From NCBI GenBank assembly GCA_023418505.1, contig JAEZZR010000001.1, positions 62,001-126,000 of the forward strand: a DNA stretch of 64,000 nucleotides, in the 5' to 3' direction. Of this stretch, positions 54,450-63,272 are shown piece by piece (position 1 is the stretch's first letter; every line of letters begins with the position of its first letter). Both the position numbers and the translations under genes were made by a program. The notes beneath the pieces are model-generated. The model saw only the letters and a program-made list of their open reading frames with translations. It was not told the origin of the DNA and searched no databases. Source of the stretch: Actinomycetes bacterium. Its GTDB lineage: Bacteria; Actinomycetota; Actinomycetes; Mycobacteriales; Mycobacteriaceae.

Positions 54450-54821
54450 CTACCCCACTGCGTCTACGTAGTCACGCAAAATATCCTGATCGGATTCGCT
54501 TAACGATTCGGTGTGAGCATCAAAGACCGCTGCCGCAGCTTCACTTAGTTCTTCAGATGGATCCAGATCGCGTCCTTCACGGATCAATGGATATTCGTCC
54601 ACCAGATCATGGCCAGCATACGGAGCACCCGACCAGATTGCTGCAAGTACCGCAGCCGCAAGTCCTGCAGTGATGTCATCATCTTGAGCCGTATCTGCAC
54701 TGGCGATCTGGCAGGCATCGATCACTGCGCTTTCGCGATCTTCTAGCTCTAATTCAGCCAATTCTTCTAGTAGATCAATGGCAGCATCAGCTGAAAAGAT
54801 TTCGGTTTCCCACACGGACAT
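54450..54821 (-). CDS. DUF4259 domain protein
   Basis: Acidic 123-aa cytosolic protein of unknown function. The family start is SVWETEIFSADAAIDLLEEL, with a conserved central AAVLAAIWSGAPY. AAGGAG precedes ATG 54821. It lies 31 bases before ahcY and may be co-transcribed with it. It diverges from the lipoprotein gene, sharing 173 bases that contain an ACGTAT/ATACGT inverted repeat. Confidence 0.8.
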   Translation of the reverse strand: MSVWETEIFSADAAIDLLEELAELELEDRESAVIDACQIASADTAQDDDITAGLAAAVLAAIWSGAPYAGHDLVDEYPLIREGRDLDPSEELSEAAAAVFDAHTESLSESDQDILRDYVDAVG

Positions 54822-54879
54822 CTACTCACTCCTTCGAATCAACCTGGTACTCGAAAATTCCTGTACAACGGACTTTCGG

Positions 54880-54901
54880 ACGTATTTAAAAAATGATACG
54901 T
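54880..54901. promoter_or_regulatory. Inverted repeat between DUF4259 and lipoprotein genes
   Basis: ACGTAT-N10-ATACGT is a perfect 6-bp inverted repeat with an AT-rich centre (TTAAAAAATG), spaced like a dimeric regulator site. It sits midway in the 173-base divergent promoter region. Confidence 0.4.
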
Positions 54902-54994
54902 TGTGCTTACTTGTAATTAAACCGTTAACTTCTAGGATTTACGTCGATCGGGAAAACAGGCATCACATACAGGGATGCAGAAGGGATTCGGCAC

Positions 54995-55732
54995 ATGCAG
55001 CCAACCGCACCCCGCTTTCGTGCCTTGGGTTTATGTGGCGCTTTAACACTGACCTGCCTGTCTTCAGTGCTGGTCGCCTGCGCTGGTGCTGAAGGTAATT
55101 CTGCTAACGGCACTTCGACGGCTGCCGATTCTGTAGCGAATAGCATTTCTACTTCGCGTCCGATCGATAACACTGCCACAGAGACCGAAACTTCGACCCG
55201 CCTCGATAATGCTTCGGACGAGGAAGATCCTTACCTGCCGCCGCAAGCTGTATTGCCAAATCGTAGTGGTAGCAGCCAGGCTCCTCGTCGCACGGCGAAC
55301 ACGGCTGCCCGCCAGCCGGATACTACCGCTGGCCAGGCGCAAAGCCCGAAGCCGTCTCAGCCAATTTCGATTACCCCACCAAGCGAAGGCTCGGGTGCAG
55401 CTACTACCGCACCTGGAACTGCAGGCACAGCTGGTGGCAGTGGTTCCGACGAAACCACTACAACAACTACGACGCCAGGATCTGAAGGGCGCCCACGGCC
55501 AACCTTTACGATCCCAGAGGTGCCGAAAGACACCGGTTCCCCTACGGACGAGCCATCTATTTCCGATGCCAGCCATGGCGGTACTACCGCACCGGGTAGC
55601 GCACCAAGTAGCCCAGGCAATGCTGGTTCCGGCTCCCGGGGTACAGAAAATACCGAGGCTGAAGAGCAAAATCAGCCTGCAACCACCCGGCCAAAATTCT
55701 CTTGGCCAGGCTCAATCCGCGACTGGTTCTAA
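54995..55732 (+). CDS. Low-complexity exported lipoprotein
   Basis: 245-aa protein with a signal peptide ending in lipobox LVAC (Cys 29). The remainder is rich in Thr, Ser, Pro and Gly, with short runs such as TTTTTTPGSEG, and ends in WPGSIRDWF. No domain is recognised. AAGGGA stands 8 bases before ATG 54995. It is convergent with manA. It could be a wall-spanning stalk or surface spacer; that is inference. The conserved hydrophobic end suggests a contact point. Confidence 0.7.
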   Translation: MQPTAPRFRALGLCGALTLTCLSSVLVACAGAEGNSANGTSTAADSVANSISTSRPIDNTATETETSTRLDNASDEEDPYLPPQAVLPNRSGSSQAPRRTANTAARQPDTTAGQAQSPKPSQPISITPPSEGSGAATTAPGTAGTAGGSGSDETTTTTTTPGSEGRPRPTFTIPEVPKDTGSPTDEPSISDASHGGTTAPGSAPSSPGNAGSGSRGTENTEAEEQNQPATTRPKFSWPGSIRDWF

Positions 55733-55757
55733 GCCCAAGGATTAGTTCGTCTGTGGC

Positions 55758-57101
55758 CTAATTGGCTTCAGGCACGGTTGCGATAAAGACCGTCGCAGCG
55801 CCGTCCGCGCTGATTTCGACCTCCGCTTCTTCGGCGGTAAGCCAGCATGCCGTTCCCGGGGTGATAACCACCGGTTGCTCGCAGTCTGGTTTGCTCAGCG
55901 AGACCGAGTTCCCGCACGACAGTACGATTGCCGGACCGTCGTGAAGCAAGGTGGCGCTTCCTGCCTGCGAGAATTCCCACTTTTGCAGCGCAAATTCCCG
56001 CGCCGGCGTCTGGTATTTCGCAATCTGCAGGGCGTCCGAGTAGGTGCTATACGACGGGCGCACGACCGGATCGGCGATGGTGTCGAAATTGAGTACCCGC
56101 ATTAATTCGACGATATCCACGTGCTTGGAGGTAAGCCCGCCGCGTAGGACGTTGTCGGAGTTGGCCATGATTTCGACACCAAAGCCATCGACATAGGCGT
56201 GCAGCGTGCCGGCTCCCATGTAAATCGCTTCCCCTGGCGCTAGCGTAATCCGGTTGAGCAATAGCGCGCCCAGCACGCCGGGGTCATTCGGGTAACGATC
56301 ACAGAGCTCAATTACCGTGCGGGCGACCTCGAGGAGATTTTGGGATTCTTGCTCGGTGAGCTCGCCAGAGATCACCTGTTGCAGGTTCGAACCTTCGGCC
56401 TCAGCTGTTTCTGCGATCTCTGTGCAGCGTTCACACACCGCTTCTACCAGCGGCTGCAGGGAAGACTCTGGCAGGGTCAACCAAGTAGTAAACAGTGCAC
56501 GCAAGCCATCAGCTTCGGCTGGCGAATCCAGCATCACCGTGTAGTGATCCAGCGCTGGCACTTCGAGCAGCGAGAAGATTTTCTTCGTCTGCTCAACAGG
56601 ACGAAAACCTGCCAGAGCAGCAAATTCTGTCAGCGCAACGATCAGCTCAGGCTTGTGGTTTGGATCCTTGTAGTTACGATTCGGAGCAGATTTGCCCAAA
56701 CCAGCTTCGTTTTCGCGTGCGTAGCCTTCTTGGGCTTGCTCCAAAGTGGGGTGAGCTTGCAGCGATAACGGCTGATCGGCTGCCAGTAATTTCAGCAAAA
56801 ACGGCAACTGGCCATCATGAATGTCAGCAGCGCTGCCTAGCTGTTGCTGGGGATTACTGGCGATAACGTCGCGCAGGGAGAGCTCGGATGCAGCCTCACC
56901 GGGATTACCGTCGCCAGCCTCCCTACCGCCTTCAACCGCGCCAGCCTCACCCGAAACCACCGGCGAAGGAGCCAACGGATGGGCACCAAACCACGCCTCT
57001 GCCCACGGATGCGAGGTAGGCGTAGGTTTGCCCATCATCTGGGCAATATCTACGTGAGAGCCCCAGGGGTAAGACTGGATGACGGCATCAATCCGCTCCA
57101 T
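55758..57101 (-). CDS. manA: Mannose-6-phosphate isomerase, class I
   Basis: Interconverts fructose-6-phosphate and mannose-6-phosphate, the entry to mannose donors for lipomannan and PIMs. The start YPWGSHVDIAQMMGKPTP and AEAWFGAHP, then QAHPTLEQAQEGY and DPNHKPELIVALTEF supply the zinc-site His/Glu/Gln residues; MGAGTLHAYVDGFGVEIMANSD is the class I signature. Length 447 aa. A 25-residue Gly/Glu-rich insert lies near residue 55. It is followed upstream by manB on the same strand. Confidence 0.95.
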   Translation of the reverse strand: MERIDAVIQSYPWGSHVDIAQMMGKPTPTSHPWAEAWFGAHPLAPSPVVSGEAGAVEGGREAGDGNPGEAASELSLRDVIASNPQQQLGSAADIHDGQLPFLLKLLAADQPLSLQAHPTLEQAQEGYARENEAGLGKSAPNRNYKDPNHKPELIVALTEFAALAGFRPVEQTKKIFSLLEVPALDHYTVMLDSPAEADGLRALFTTWLTLPESSLQPLVEAVCERCTEIAETAEAEGSNLQQVISGELTEQESQNLLEVARTVIELCDRYPNDPGVLGALLLNRITLAPGEAIYMGAGTLHAYVDGFGVEIMANSDNVLRGGLTSKHVDIVELMRVLNFDTIADPVVRPSYSTYSDALQIAKYQTPAREFALQKWEFSQAGSATLLHDGPAIVLSCGNSVSLSKPDCEQPVVITPGTACWLTAEEAEVEISADGAATVFIATVPEAN

Positions 57102-57151
57102 AGAAAATTGCTGCTCCTTAAATACCGACGAACTAAACGCTGAACTACAAA

Positions 57152-58567
57152 CTAGCCACGGATGATCGCAAGAATTTCATCTCGCAACTGTGCCACTTCC
57201 TCTGCCGTGGCAGCTTCCACATTCAGGCGTAGTAAAGGTTCGGTATTGGATGCCCGCACATTAAACCAAGCATGGTTGCCCAGCTGAACCGTCAAACCAT
57301 CCAACCAATCGGAAGATTCAGCACGGCTTTCAAAAGCAGCCAATACTTCTTGCTGCTTTTGTTGCTGTTGCTCCTGATTAGCTAGACGCGAGTTGATCTC
57401 GCCTGACTGCACATAAACATCATACTGCGCCATAAATTCGCTCAGCGGCAGGTCTTGCTCCGCCAATGCAGCCAACACATGCAGGGCAGCAAGCATGCCG
57501 GAATCCGCATTCCAGAATTCCTGGAAGTAGTAGTGCGCCGAGTGCTCGCCACCAAAGACAGCCTGCTCTTCTGCCATCTTCGCCTTAATAAACGAGTGCC
57601 CCACGCGGGTACGCACCGGCTTGCCACCCTTTTGCTCGATCAGCTCTGGCACTACCGCAGAGGTAATCAGGTTATGGATGATCGTGGCACCAGGATTCTG
57701 CTCTAGGTAGCGGCTGGCCACCAACGCACAAATCGCCGATGGGCTAACCGGATGGCCCTTTTCATCAACTACGAAGCAACGATCAGCATCACCGTCGAAA
57801 GCAATACCGATATCTGCGTTTTGCTCGACGACGAATTTCTGCAGATCACGCAGGTTTTCTGGCTCTAGCGGATTGGCCTCGTGATTCGGGAAGTTGCCGT
57901 CGAGCTCAAAGTACAGGTCAGCGATGTCGCAGACTTCGCCGAGTACCGCTGGCACGGTCAAACCGCCCATGCCATTGCCCGCGTCCACAGCTACCTTCAA
58001 CCGGCGTGCCTGCTTCAGATTCACGAGCTGGTGCAAGAACACAGCATAGTCATTCAGAGTGTCGCGCTGCTCGATAGAGCCGGCAGGAACGTCTGGCAGT
58101 TTGGGGAATCCGTTGGCAAGCATAGAAACAATGTCTGCCAGCCCGGTCTCCTGCCCAATCGGGCGGGCGCCAGCACGGCACATCTTGATGCCGTTGTACT
58201 GCGCCGGATTGTGGCTGGCAGTAAACATCGCACCTGGGCAATCGAAGGTGCCCGATGCCCAATACAGCTGATCCGTAGCGGTAAGCCCCAGCAAGGTAGC
58301 GTTCAGGCCAACGCGCGTGGCGCCTTCAGCAAAAGCACGAGACAGCACAGGCGAAGACTCACGCATATCGTGGCCGATCACCACCGAAGTTGCGCCTTCA
58401 TCGCGCATCAACAAGCCGAAAGCCACGCCGATATTAAACACCAACTCCGGCGTGACGGTATTCGATCCCGAATTTGCTTCGGTGGCTACCACGCCACGGA
58501 CGTCGTAAGCCTTGATGATCTGATCTAGATCCGAGCGCGCAAAAGTGCGCAGAGAGTATTCAGCCAT
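57152..58567 (-). CDS. manB: Phosphomannomutase (phosphohexomutase family)
   Basis: Converts mannose-6-phosphate to mannose-1-phosphate. The active-site Ser is in TASHNPAQYNGIK, metal loop DGDADRCF, sugar loop GGEHSAHYYF and phosphate loop RASNTEPLLRL. Length 471 aa. AGGCAGGT precedes ATG 58567. It is directly followed by manA (50 bases). The gap to DUF3499 is 57 bases, so DUF3499-manB-manA may be one transcript (Rv3258c-Rv3257c-Rv3255c order). Confidence 0.94.
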   Translation of the reverse strand: MAEYSLRTFARSDLDQIIKAYDVRGVVATEANSGSNTVTPELVFNIGVAFGLLMRDEGATSVVIGHDMRESSPVLSRAFAEGATRVGLNATLLGLTATDQLYWASGTFDCPGAMFTASHNPAQYNGIKMCRAGARPIGQETGLADIVSMLANGFPKLPDVPAGSIEQRDTLNDYAVFLHQLVNLKQARRLKVAVDAGNGMGGLTVPAVLGEVCDIADLYFELDGNFPNHEANPLEPENLRDLQKFVVEQNADIGIAFDGDADRCFVVDEKGHPVSPSAICALVASRYLEQNPGATIIHNLITSAVVPELIEQKGGKPVRTRVGHSFIKAKMAEEQAVFGGEHSAHYYFQEFWNADSGMLAALHVLAALAEQDLPLSEFMAQYDVYVQSGEINSRLANQEQQQQKQQEVLAAFESRAESSDWLDGLTVQLGNHAWFNVRASNTEPLLRLNVEAATAEEVAQLRDEILAIIRG

Positions 58568-58624
58568 ACCTGCCTGCTATGAATCTGCTAACAACGATTA
58601 AAATAATTAGCTTAACTGAATGCT

Positions 58625-59056
58625 TTAATTCTCGTCCGCATCGGGTACTAGTCGCAGGTGTGCGCGGGCATTGCGCTTTGCGGCTTGGCGGGCTGACTGG
58701 CGCTTGGCATAGTGCGCCGGATGGCGGGTGCTATCGGCGTTTCCCGTCCAGCTGGCATCGGTCTCATCGCGCAATACCAGGCCGGTAGCATTGCGCCCGG
58801 CTTCGCGGACTGCTTCGGCTAAAGCGGTTAAGTCGTCGTCGTCGCCTTCGTGGGTAGGCAGGTCGTACCGCACCAATTCCCACCCCAGTGGCGCTGTAAT
58901 CTTCGCTGCGTGCTTTTCGCACAAGTCCCACGAATGAGGCTCACTGGCCGCCGCTAGCGGGCCTACCACCGCCGTGGATTCGGCATACGCGTAGGTCAAG
59001 GTAGCTACTGCGGGTTTACCGCAGCCGGGGCGGCAGCAACGACGGAATTCATTCAC
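58625..59056 (-). CDS. DUF3499 family zinc-ribbon-like protein
   Basis: 143-aa protein conserved in actinobacteria (Rv3258c type). N-terminal CCRPGCGKPAVATLTYAYA and CEKHAAKITAPLGWELVRYD give paired Cys/His that could bind zinc. The C-terminus is basic and disordered. GTG 59056 is 7 bases after TAGACT with no ribosome site, so a leaderless mRNA is likely. It diverges from the zincin-like gene. Function unknown. Confidence 0.82.
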   Translation of the reverse strand: MNEFRRCCRPGCGKPAVATLTYAYAESTAVVGPLAAASEPHSWDLCEKHAAKITAPLGWELVRYDLPTHEGDDDDLTALAEAVREAGRNATGLVLRDETDASWTGNADSTRHPAHYAKRQSARQAAKRNARAHLRLVPDADEN

Positions 59057-59113
59057 CCCAAAAAGTCTAGACCTTAAGTTGAGGTTTTTGTAGTTCTAGT
59101 TGAAAATTTAGCT

Positions 59114-59632
59114 ATGGCACCGCAGCACGAGCACCCCGACCGCGCGTCGAAATTCACGTCGTCAGGCTCATATTCTGGCTTACGACGCAAAACTGGACGA
59201 CGCCGGATGCGACGCGGTCCCCTTATCCCCGCAGAAGTGCCGCGGTGGCGTAGTCGATCGGAATTATTCGACCAAGCTGTGCTGGATGCCTATGCGCCGA
59301 TTGCTGAAAAGTGGCGGAGCCGCCTAACGCACCTAGATATTGCGGTGGATATGGTGCCTCGGATGCGCATTAGGCCGCATACGATTTTTCCGGAAGAGAT
59401 TATTGCTGATGGCCAGGTGCCTTTGGCGCGCCTGATTCCAGCTGGGGTAGATCGTGCTGGTAAACCTACGCGTCCGTGCATTGTGGTGTTCCGTCGAGCA
59501 ATTGAAAAGCGCGCTAACGACGCTGAAGAACTATCCCAGCTGCTTAGCTCCCTGATGACACAACTAGTTGCCGTGTACTTAAGCGTATTCCCAACCGATA
59601 TTGATCCTGATTTCCAGGAATGGGAGTTTTAA
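59114..59632 (+). CDS. Degenerate zincin-family protein (Rv3259 type)
   Basis: 172-aa protein usually annotated as 'metallopeptidase family protein' (PF06262-like). The core ELFDQAVLDAYAPIAEKW and LARLIPAGVD are present, but at the expected HExxH position the sequence reads LLSSLMTQLVAVYL, with no His or Glu. Peptidase activity is therefore unlikely. The N-terminus is basic (RRKTGRRRMRRG). No ribosome site precedes ATG 59114. It is convergent with whiB2 and divergent from DUF3499. Confidence 0.78.
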   Translation: MAPQHEHPDRASKFTSSGSYSGLRRKTGRRRMRRGPLIPAEVPRWRSRSELFDQAVLDAYAPIAEKWRSRLTHLDIAVDMVPRMRIRPHTIFPEEIIADGQVPLARLIPAGVDRAGKPTRPCIVVFRRAIEKRANDAEELSQLLSSLMTQLVAVYLSVFPTDIDPDFQEWEF

Positions 59633-59633
59633 G

Positions 59634-59656
59634 TGCGCGCTAAGGGCGCGAAGGTT
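59634..59656. terminator. Weak hairpin between zincin-like gene and whiB2
   Basis: CGCGC-TAAGG-GCGCG (59636-59650) followed by AAGGTTTT lies in the 24-base gap between two convergent stop codons. The stem is short, so this is a weak call. Confidence 0.4.
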
Positions 59657-60016
59657 TTACGCCAGGTCGAGCTTCAAACGGCGGCGCTCACGCTCCGAGA
59701 GCCCACCCCAAATGCCAAAACGCTCGTCGTGTTCGAGGGCAAACTCTAGGCATTCATCGCGTACTGGGCAGGCACGGCAGATCCGCTTCGCGTCGCGAGT
59801 AGAGCCACCCTTTTCTGGAAAGAAGGCCTCGGGATCCGTCTGAGCGCAAAGAGCTTGCTCTTGCCAATCCTGATCTACTGCGTCGAAAAGCCCCGAAAGA
59901 TCATCCGCCCACTGGGAAATCGGGCGAACTTCACTGCTTGCAGACGCAGATTCCACCTGAGACTCCCCCGCTTTATCAATTGCCGAAGATCCGTCATAGA
60001 TGTTGTAATCATCCAC
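59657..60016 (-). CDS. whiB2: WhiB2/WhmD-type [4Fe-4S] regulator
   Basis: Iron-sulfur regulator needed for septation in mycobacteria. Cys ligands lie in EQALCAQTD and [10 protein letters not shown], followed by GIWGG and a basic tail ([11 protein letters not shown]). An acidic, Ser-rich N-terminal extension marks the WhiB2 class. The frame opens with TTG 60040, but GTG 60016 ([10 protein letters not shown]) has GGAAGGG 8 bases upstream, giving 119 aa. Position between Rv3259-like and mannose genes matches Rv3260c. Confidence 0.93.
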   Translation of the reverse strand: MDDYNIYDGSSAIDKAGESQVESASASSEVRPISQWADDLSGLFDAVDQDWQEQALCAQTDPEAFFPEKGGSTRDAKRICRACPVRDECLEFALEHDERFGIWGGLSERERRRLKLDLA

Positions 60017-60295
60017 GCGCTTGATCCCTTCCGCCGGCAATCTGACCTATCAAAACTTGTAGAAGCTTCAGCCAATAGCTGAATTCCACAGTTGTGATTA
60101 CACACGTGCAACCCCTAATAGGTCAAGTGGAATGGCAAAATTGTGCGTTGGTGACGCAAAGAAATAGGTGAACCTACGACACACCACCCCCAACAGAGGG
60201 GATTAACCTGCGCTTGAGGGTTAGCTCTACGGTTCGCTCTAGGTTTGCCCTCACGCTCGCTCGGAAGTTCGCGCGAGAGTTCGGTCGAGCGCCTC
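60017..60295. other. Intergenic region between whiB2 and the GDP-mannose pyrophosphorylase gene
   Basis: 279 bases holding the whiB2 promoter and the 3' region of the pyrophosphorylase gene. A 11-12-base unit GGTT-N-GCTCTA is repeated almost exactly twice with a degenerate third copy (60219-60252). No reliable gene or terminator was found; the minus-strand open frame at 60115-60327 lacks any support. Confidence 0.45.
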
Positions 60296-61384
60296 CTAGA
60301 CGTCAGTGGAAAAACGCACTCCTCCATCTGGGATCGTTACGCCCGGCCAAACACGCAATCCATCAATTAGTTCGCAGCGCGCACCAATCTGGGCGCCTTC
60401 CCCGATCACCGCATCGCGAATCACAGTGCGCGGGCCGATATCTGCACCAGCGGCAATAATCGAGCGCTCGATCACCGCACCTGCGCCGATGCGCGCACCA
60501 TCGAAGACCACCGTCTGATCCAGGCGAGCTCCCGCACCAATTTCAGCACCCCGGCCGACTACGGTACCGCCATAGAGCAGGGCTCCTCCGCCCACGGCAG
60601 CGGAATCGTCGACAAGCGATTCACCATGCTTGCCCTCTAGCAACGGCGACGGAGCAATACCGCGCACCAGATCCGACGAGCCACGTACGAAATCGCCAGG
60701 GGTGCCCATATCGCGCCAGTAGGCGTAATCGACGTAGCCGTACACGCGCTTTTTACGCTCCAGCAGGGCTGGGAAGATTTCGCGCTCGACGCTAATCGCA
60801 CGGCCTTCCGGAATGTTTTCGATGATCTGGCGCTTGAAAACGTAACAACCCGCATTGATCTGATCGGTCGGTGGATCCTGAGTCTTTTCCAGGAACTCAA
60901 GGACGCGACCATCGGCGTCGGTAGGTACGCAACCAAACGCGCGGGGATCGGGAACGCGGACTAGGTGCATGGTGACGTCGGCGTCTTTTTCCGCGTGAGT
61001 ATCGAGTACCGCACCCAGATCGGTGCCACCAAGAACGTCGCCATTGAAGACCATTGCGGTATCAAAGCGCAGCGCACTTAAGACGTTTCGGATGCCGCCA
61101 CCGGTACCAAGAGGCTCGGACTCGAAGACGTAATCGATTTCAAGGCCGAATTCGGAACCATCACCGAAATACTCTTCGAAGATCTCGGCCTTGTAAGAGG
61201 TACCCAGTACCACGTGCGTCATGCCCGCAGCTTTAATGCGACCGAGCAGATGCTCCAAGAAAGGCACACCAGCGGTAGGCAGCATCGGCTTTGGTGTCGC
61301 CGACGTCAGTGGGCGAAGCCGGGTGCCCTGGCCACCCACCAAAATCACAGCATCAGTGGTGCTCGCTAGTTCCGAAACTGTCAT
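60296..61384 (-). CDS. manC: Mannose-1-phosphate guanylyltransferase (GDP-mannose pyrophosphorylase)
   Basis: Makes GDP-mannose from GTP and mannose-1-phosphate (Rv3264c type). The nucleotidyltransferase start VILVGGQGTRLRPLTSATPK and FNGDVLGGTDL are followed by a C-terminal left-handed beta-helix of hexapeptides (GARIGAGAVIERSIIAAGAD). Length 362 aa. The ATG overlaps the rhamnosyltransferase stop (ATGA). Sugar specificity is inferred from neighbours: glucose-1-phosphate transferases look similar. Confidence 0.88.
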   Translation of the reverse strand: MTVSELASTTDAVILVGGQGTRLRPLTSATPKPMLPTAGVPFLEHLLGRIKAAGMTHVVLGTSYKAEIFEEYFGDGSEFGLEIDYVFESEPLGTGGGIRNVLSALRFDTAMVFNGDVLGGTDLGAVLDTHAEKDADVTMHLVRVPDPRAFGCVPTDADGRVLEFLEKTQDPPTDQINAGCYVFKRQIIENIPEGRAISVEREIFPALLERKKRVYGYVDYAYWRDMGTPGDFVRGSSDLVRGIAPSPLLEGKHGESLVDDSAAVGGGALLYGGTVVGRGAEIGAGARLDQTVVFDGARIGAGAVIERSIIAAGADIGPRTVIRDAVIGEGAQIGARCELIDGLRVWPGVTIPDGGVRFSTDV

Positions 61385-62301
61385 GATTCTTTTCTAGCCT
61401 GTTTTCGGGCCAATATGAGGGAGCAACGCGCGGTTAATCCCACCTTCAACAGCGCACGCACCGGCGCCCAGTACCAACCAGATAGCTGGCCGGCCATAAA
61501 GCGATACGCCGATTCATGGTGGGCGCGAACGGTGATCTCTGGATGAGACGAAGCCGCATGGCCTTGTGCGTGCGTAATTTCAGCATCTGGACAGAAGATA
61601 TTGCGCCAGCCGGATTCGGTGAAACGATTGCCAAGATCGACATCTTCGAAATACATGAAGTAGCGCGAATCAAAGCCACCGACGGATTCGAAAGCATCCC
61701 ACCGCAGCAACAGGCACGATCCGGACAGCCATCCCGCATCGCGCACTTGATCCATCACGGAATCTGCGCGGTAGCGACGTGAGAAGGGATTACTTGGCCA
61801 GATATCAGCAAAAAGCGCGTGTCCGATACCGCTGATTAATTCTGGAACGGCGCGCGCCGAGGGATACACCGAACCATCGGGCTCTCGGATGAGCGGGCCG
61901 ATGGCAGCAGCTCGGGGATGCTCGGCGGCGCACTCTAGTAGTTTGTCGATGCTGCCCGGAGTGAACACTGCATCGGGGTTGACCACCAGTACATAATCAC
62001 CGCGCAAAGTACCGGCTTCGCGCATCTGCCGGAGTTGGGCAATACCGCGGTTGACGCCGGCACCATAGCCAATGTTGCCACCAGTATCGAGAAACTCAAT
62101 CGTGGTTTTCGGCAGCGAACCACTGCGTGCCGCTTGTTGTTCTGGCGCGCCGTCAGTGGAGCCGTTATCTGCAAGCACAATATGAGTAGGCAAGGCGGTT
62201 GCCTGATCGAGCGAATCGATCAGCGCCCCCAGATGCTCACCTGGGGAAAACGTCACGGTTACTACGCCTAGGGTGTTGCTCGGGGTCTTGCTTGCGTTCA
62301 C
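61381..62301 (-). CDS. wbbL: Family 2 rhamnosyltransferase WbbL
   Basis: Cytosolic face glycosyltransferase that adds rhamnose to decaprenyl-PP-GlcNAc, the arabinogalactan linker. The GT-A start TLGVVTVTFSPGEHLGAL is followed by ADNGSTDG, the acidic VLVVNPDAVF and YFMYFEDVDLGNRF. Length 306 aa from GTG 62301 (AGGG about 9 bases upstream); a longer GTG at 62346 would overlap rmlD. Gene order rmlD-wbbL-GDP-mannose pyrophosphorylase matches Rv3266c-Rv3264c. Confidence 0.92.
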   Translation of the reverse strand: MNASKTPSNTLGVVTVTFSPGEHLGALIDSLDQATALPTHIVLADNGSTDGAPEQQAARSGSLPKTTIEFLDTGGNIGYGAGVNRGIAQLRQMREAGTLRGDYVLVVNPDAVFTPGSIDKLLECAAEHPRAAAIGPLIREPDGSVYPSARAVPELISGIGHALFADIWPSNPFSRRYRADSVMDQVRDAGWLSGSCLLLRWDAFESVGGFDSRYFMYFEDVDLGNRFTESGWRNIFCPDAEITHAQGHAASSHPEITVRAHHESAYRFMAGQLSGWYWAPVRALLKVGLTARCSLILARKQARKES

Positions 62302-62312
62302 AACGCCTAACC

Positions 62313-63260
62313 CTAAGCCAACACGCGGATTAACGTATCCTCCCACTCCGGCAGGGGTGCGAAACCGGCGTCAATCCAACTGCTGGGGTCTAAAACTGAC
62401 CACGCTGGCCGTACCGCCGGAGTGGGATATTCACTGGTAGCACAGGGCTGCACACGCTGTGGATCTTGACCGCTGGCACGGAAAATCGCTTGAGCAAATT
62501 CAAACCAGGAAGCCCGCCCGGTTCCTGTGACATGGAAATACTTCACTTTTTCTAGCCAACGACGATTTGGCTGCCCAAGTCCATCCACGTGCACACCTGC
62601 TTTTCCAAAAGCCGCGACTAATTCCCATATCGCACCGGCTAAGTCCCCCACAAAGGTGGGATTGCCCACTTGATCCTCCACCACCTTCAATTGGCGCTGC
62701 GGATCTTGCGCTAGCTGCAACATCGTAGAGACAAAGTCCCGACTGTCCGGCTGCGTTGGCCCCGACCACACCCAAGCCGTGCGCACGATGGCAGCTTGCC
62801 ACTCGTCGTTAGGCTCTTGAGCTGCAACCTGCTCGATGGCTTGCTCCCCGGCATACTTGGTGCGGCCGTAGGCGGTTTGGGGGTTGGGGATGTCGTCGGT
62901 GTGCCAGGGACGGCGGGGTTTTGCGCTCTCGCCCCCGATCTCGCCCGAAAACACATAATCCGTAGAGATGTGAATCAGTGGCGCGTGGATGCTCCTCGCC
63001 CACTCGGCGAGGTACTGCACCGCTGTGGCATTAACCGCGAATGCCCGATCATAATCCGTTTCTGCCTGGTCTACCTGCGTATATGCAGCAGCATTAACGA
63101 CAAGATCCACTGGCGGGCAGGCAGCAATCTGTGCCGGATCGGTGATGTCACAATGCGCACGGTTATACGCCACAACCTGCACATGCTCCGGCGCCGATGC
63201 CTCAAGAGCCCGCCCCAATTGGCCATCCGCGCCGAAAATCGCCACACTCAGTTGGTTCAT
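62313..63260 (-). CDS. rmlD: dTDP-4-dehydrorhamnose reductase RmlD
   Basis: Last step of dTDP-L-rhamnose synthesis. Rossmann GADGQLGRAL near residue 11, DITDP, the NAAAYTQVDQAE motif and the short-chain reductase catalytic triad STDYVFSGE...YGRTKYAGE are visible. Length 315 aa from ATG 63260; the longer frame to 63401 would overlap the divergent gene. TACTGT lies 7 bases upstream with no ribosome site, so a leaderless mRNA is likely. An inverted repeat adjoins this -10. Confidence 0.94.
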   Translation of the reverse strand: MNQLSVAIFGADGQLGRALEASAPEHVQVVAYNRAHCDITDPAQIAACPPVDLVVNAAAYTQVDQAETDYDRAFAVNATAVQYLAEWARSIHAPLIHISTDYVFSGEIGGESAKPRRPWHTDDIPNPQTAYGRTKYAGEQAIEQVAAQEPNDEWQAAIVRTAWVWSGPTQPDSRDFVSTMLQLAQDPQRQLKVVEDQVGNPTFVGDLAGAIWELVAAFGKAGVHVDGLGQPNRRWLEKVKYFHVTGTGRASWFEFAQAIFRASGQDPQRVQPCATSEYPTPAVRPAWSVLDPSSWIDAGFAPLPEWEDTLIRVLA

Positions 63261-63272
63261 TGTTATTACAGT

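Noticed and set aside
60080..60110. Possible GlxR site near whiB2 (TGTGATTACACACG)
   Set aside because: The second half-site does not match TCACA at the right spacing.
60115..60327. 70-codon minus-strand frame
   Set aside because: No ribosome site, overlaps the end of the pyrophosphorylase gene, no recognisable features.
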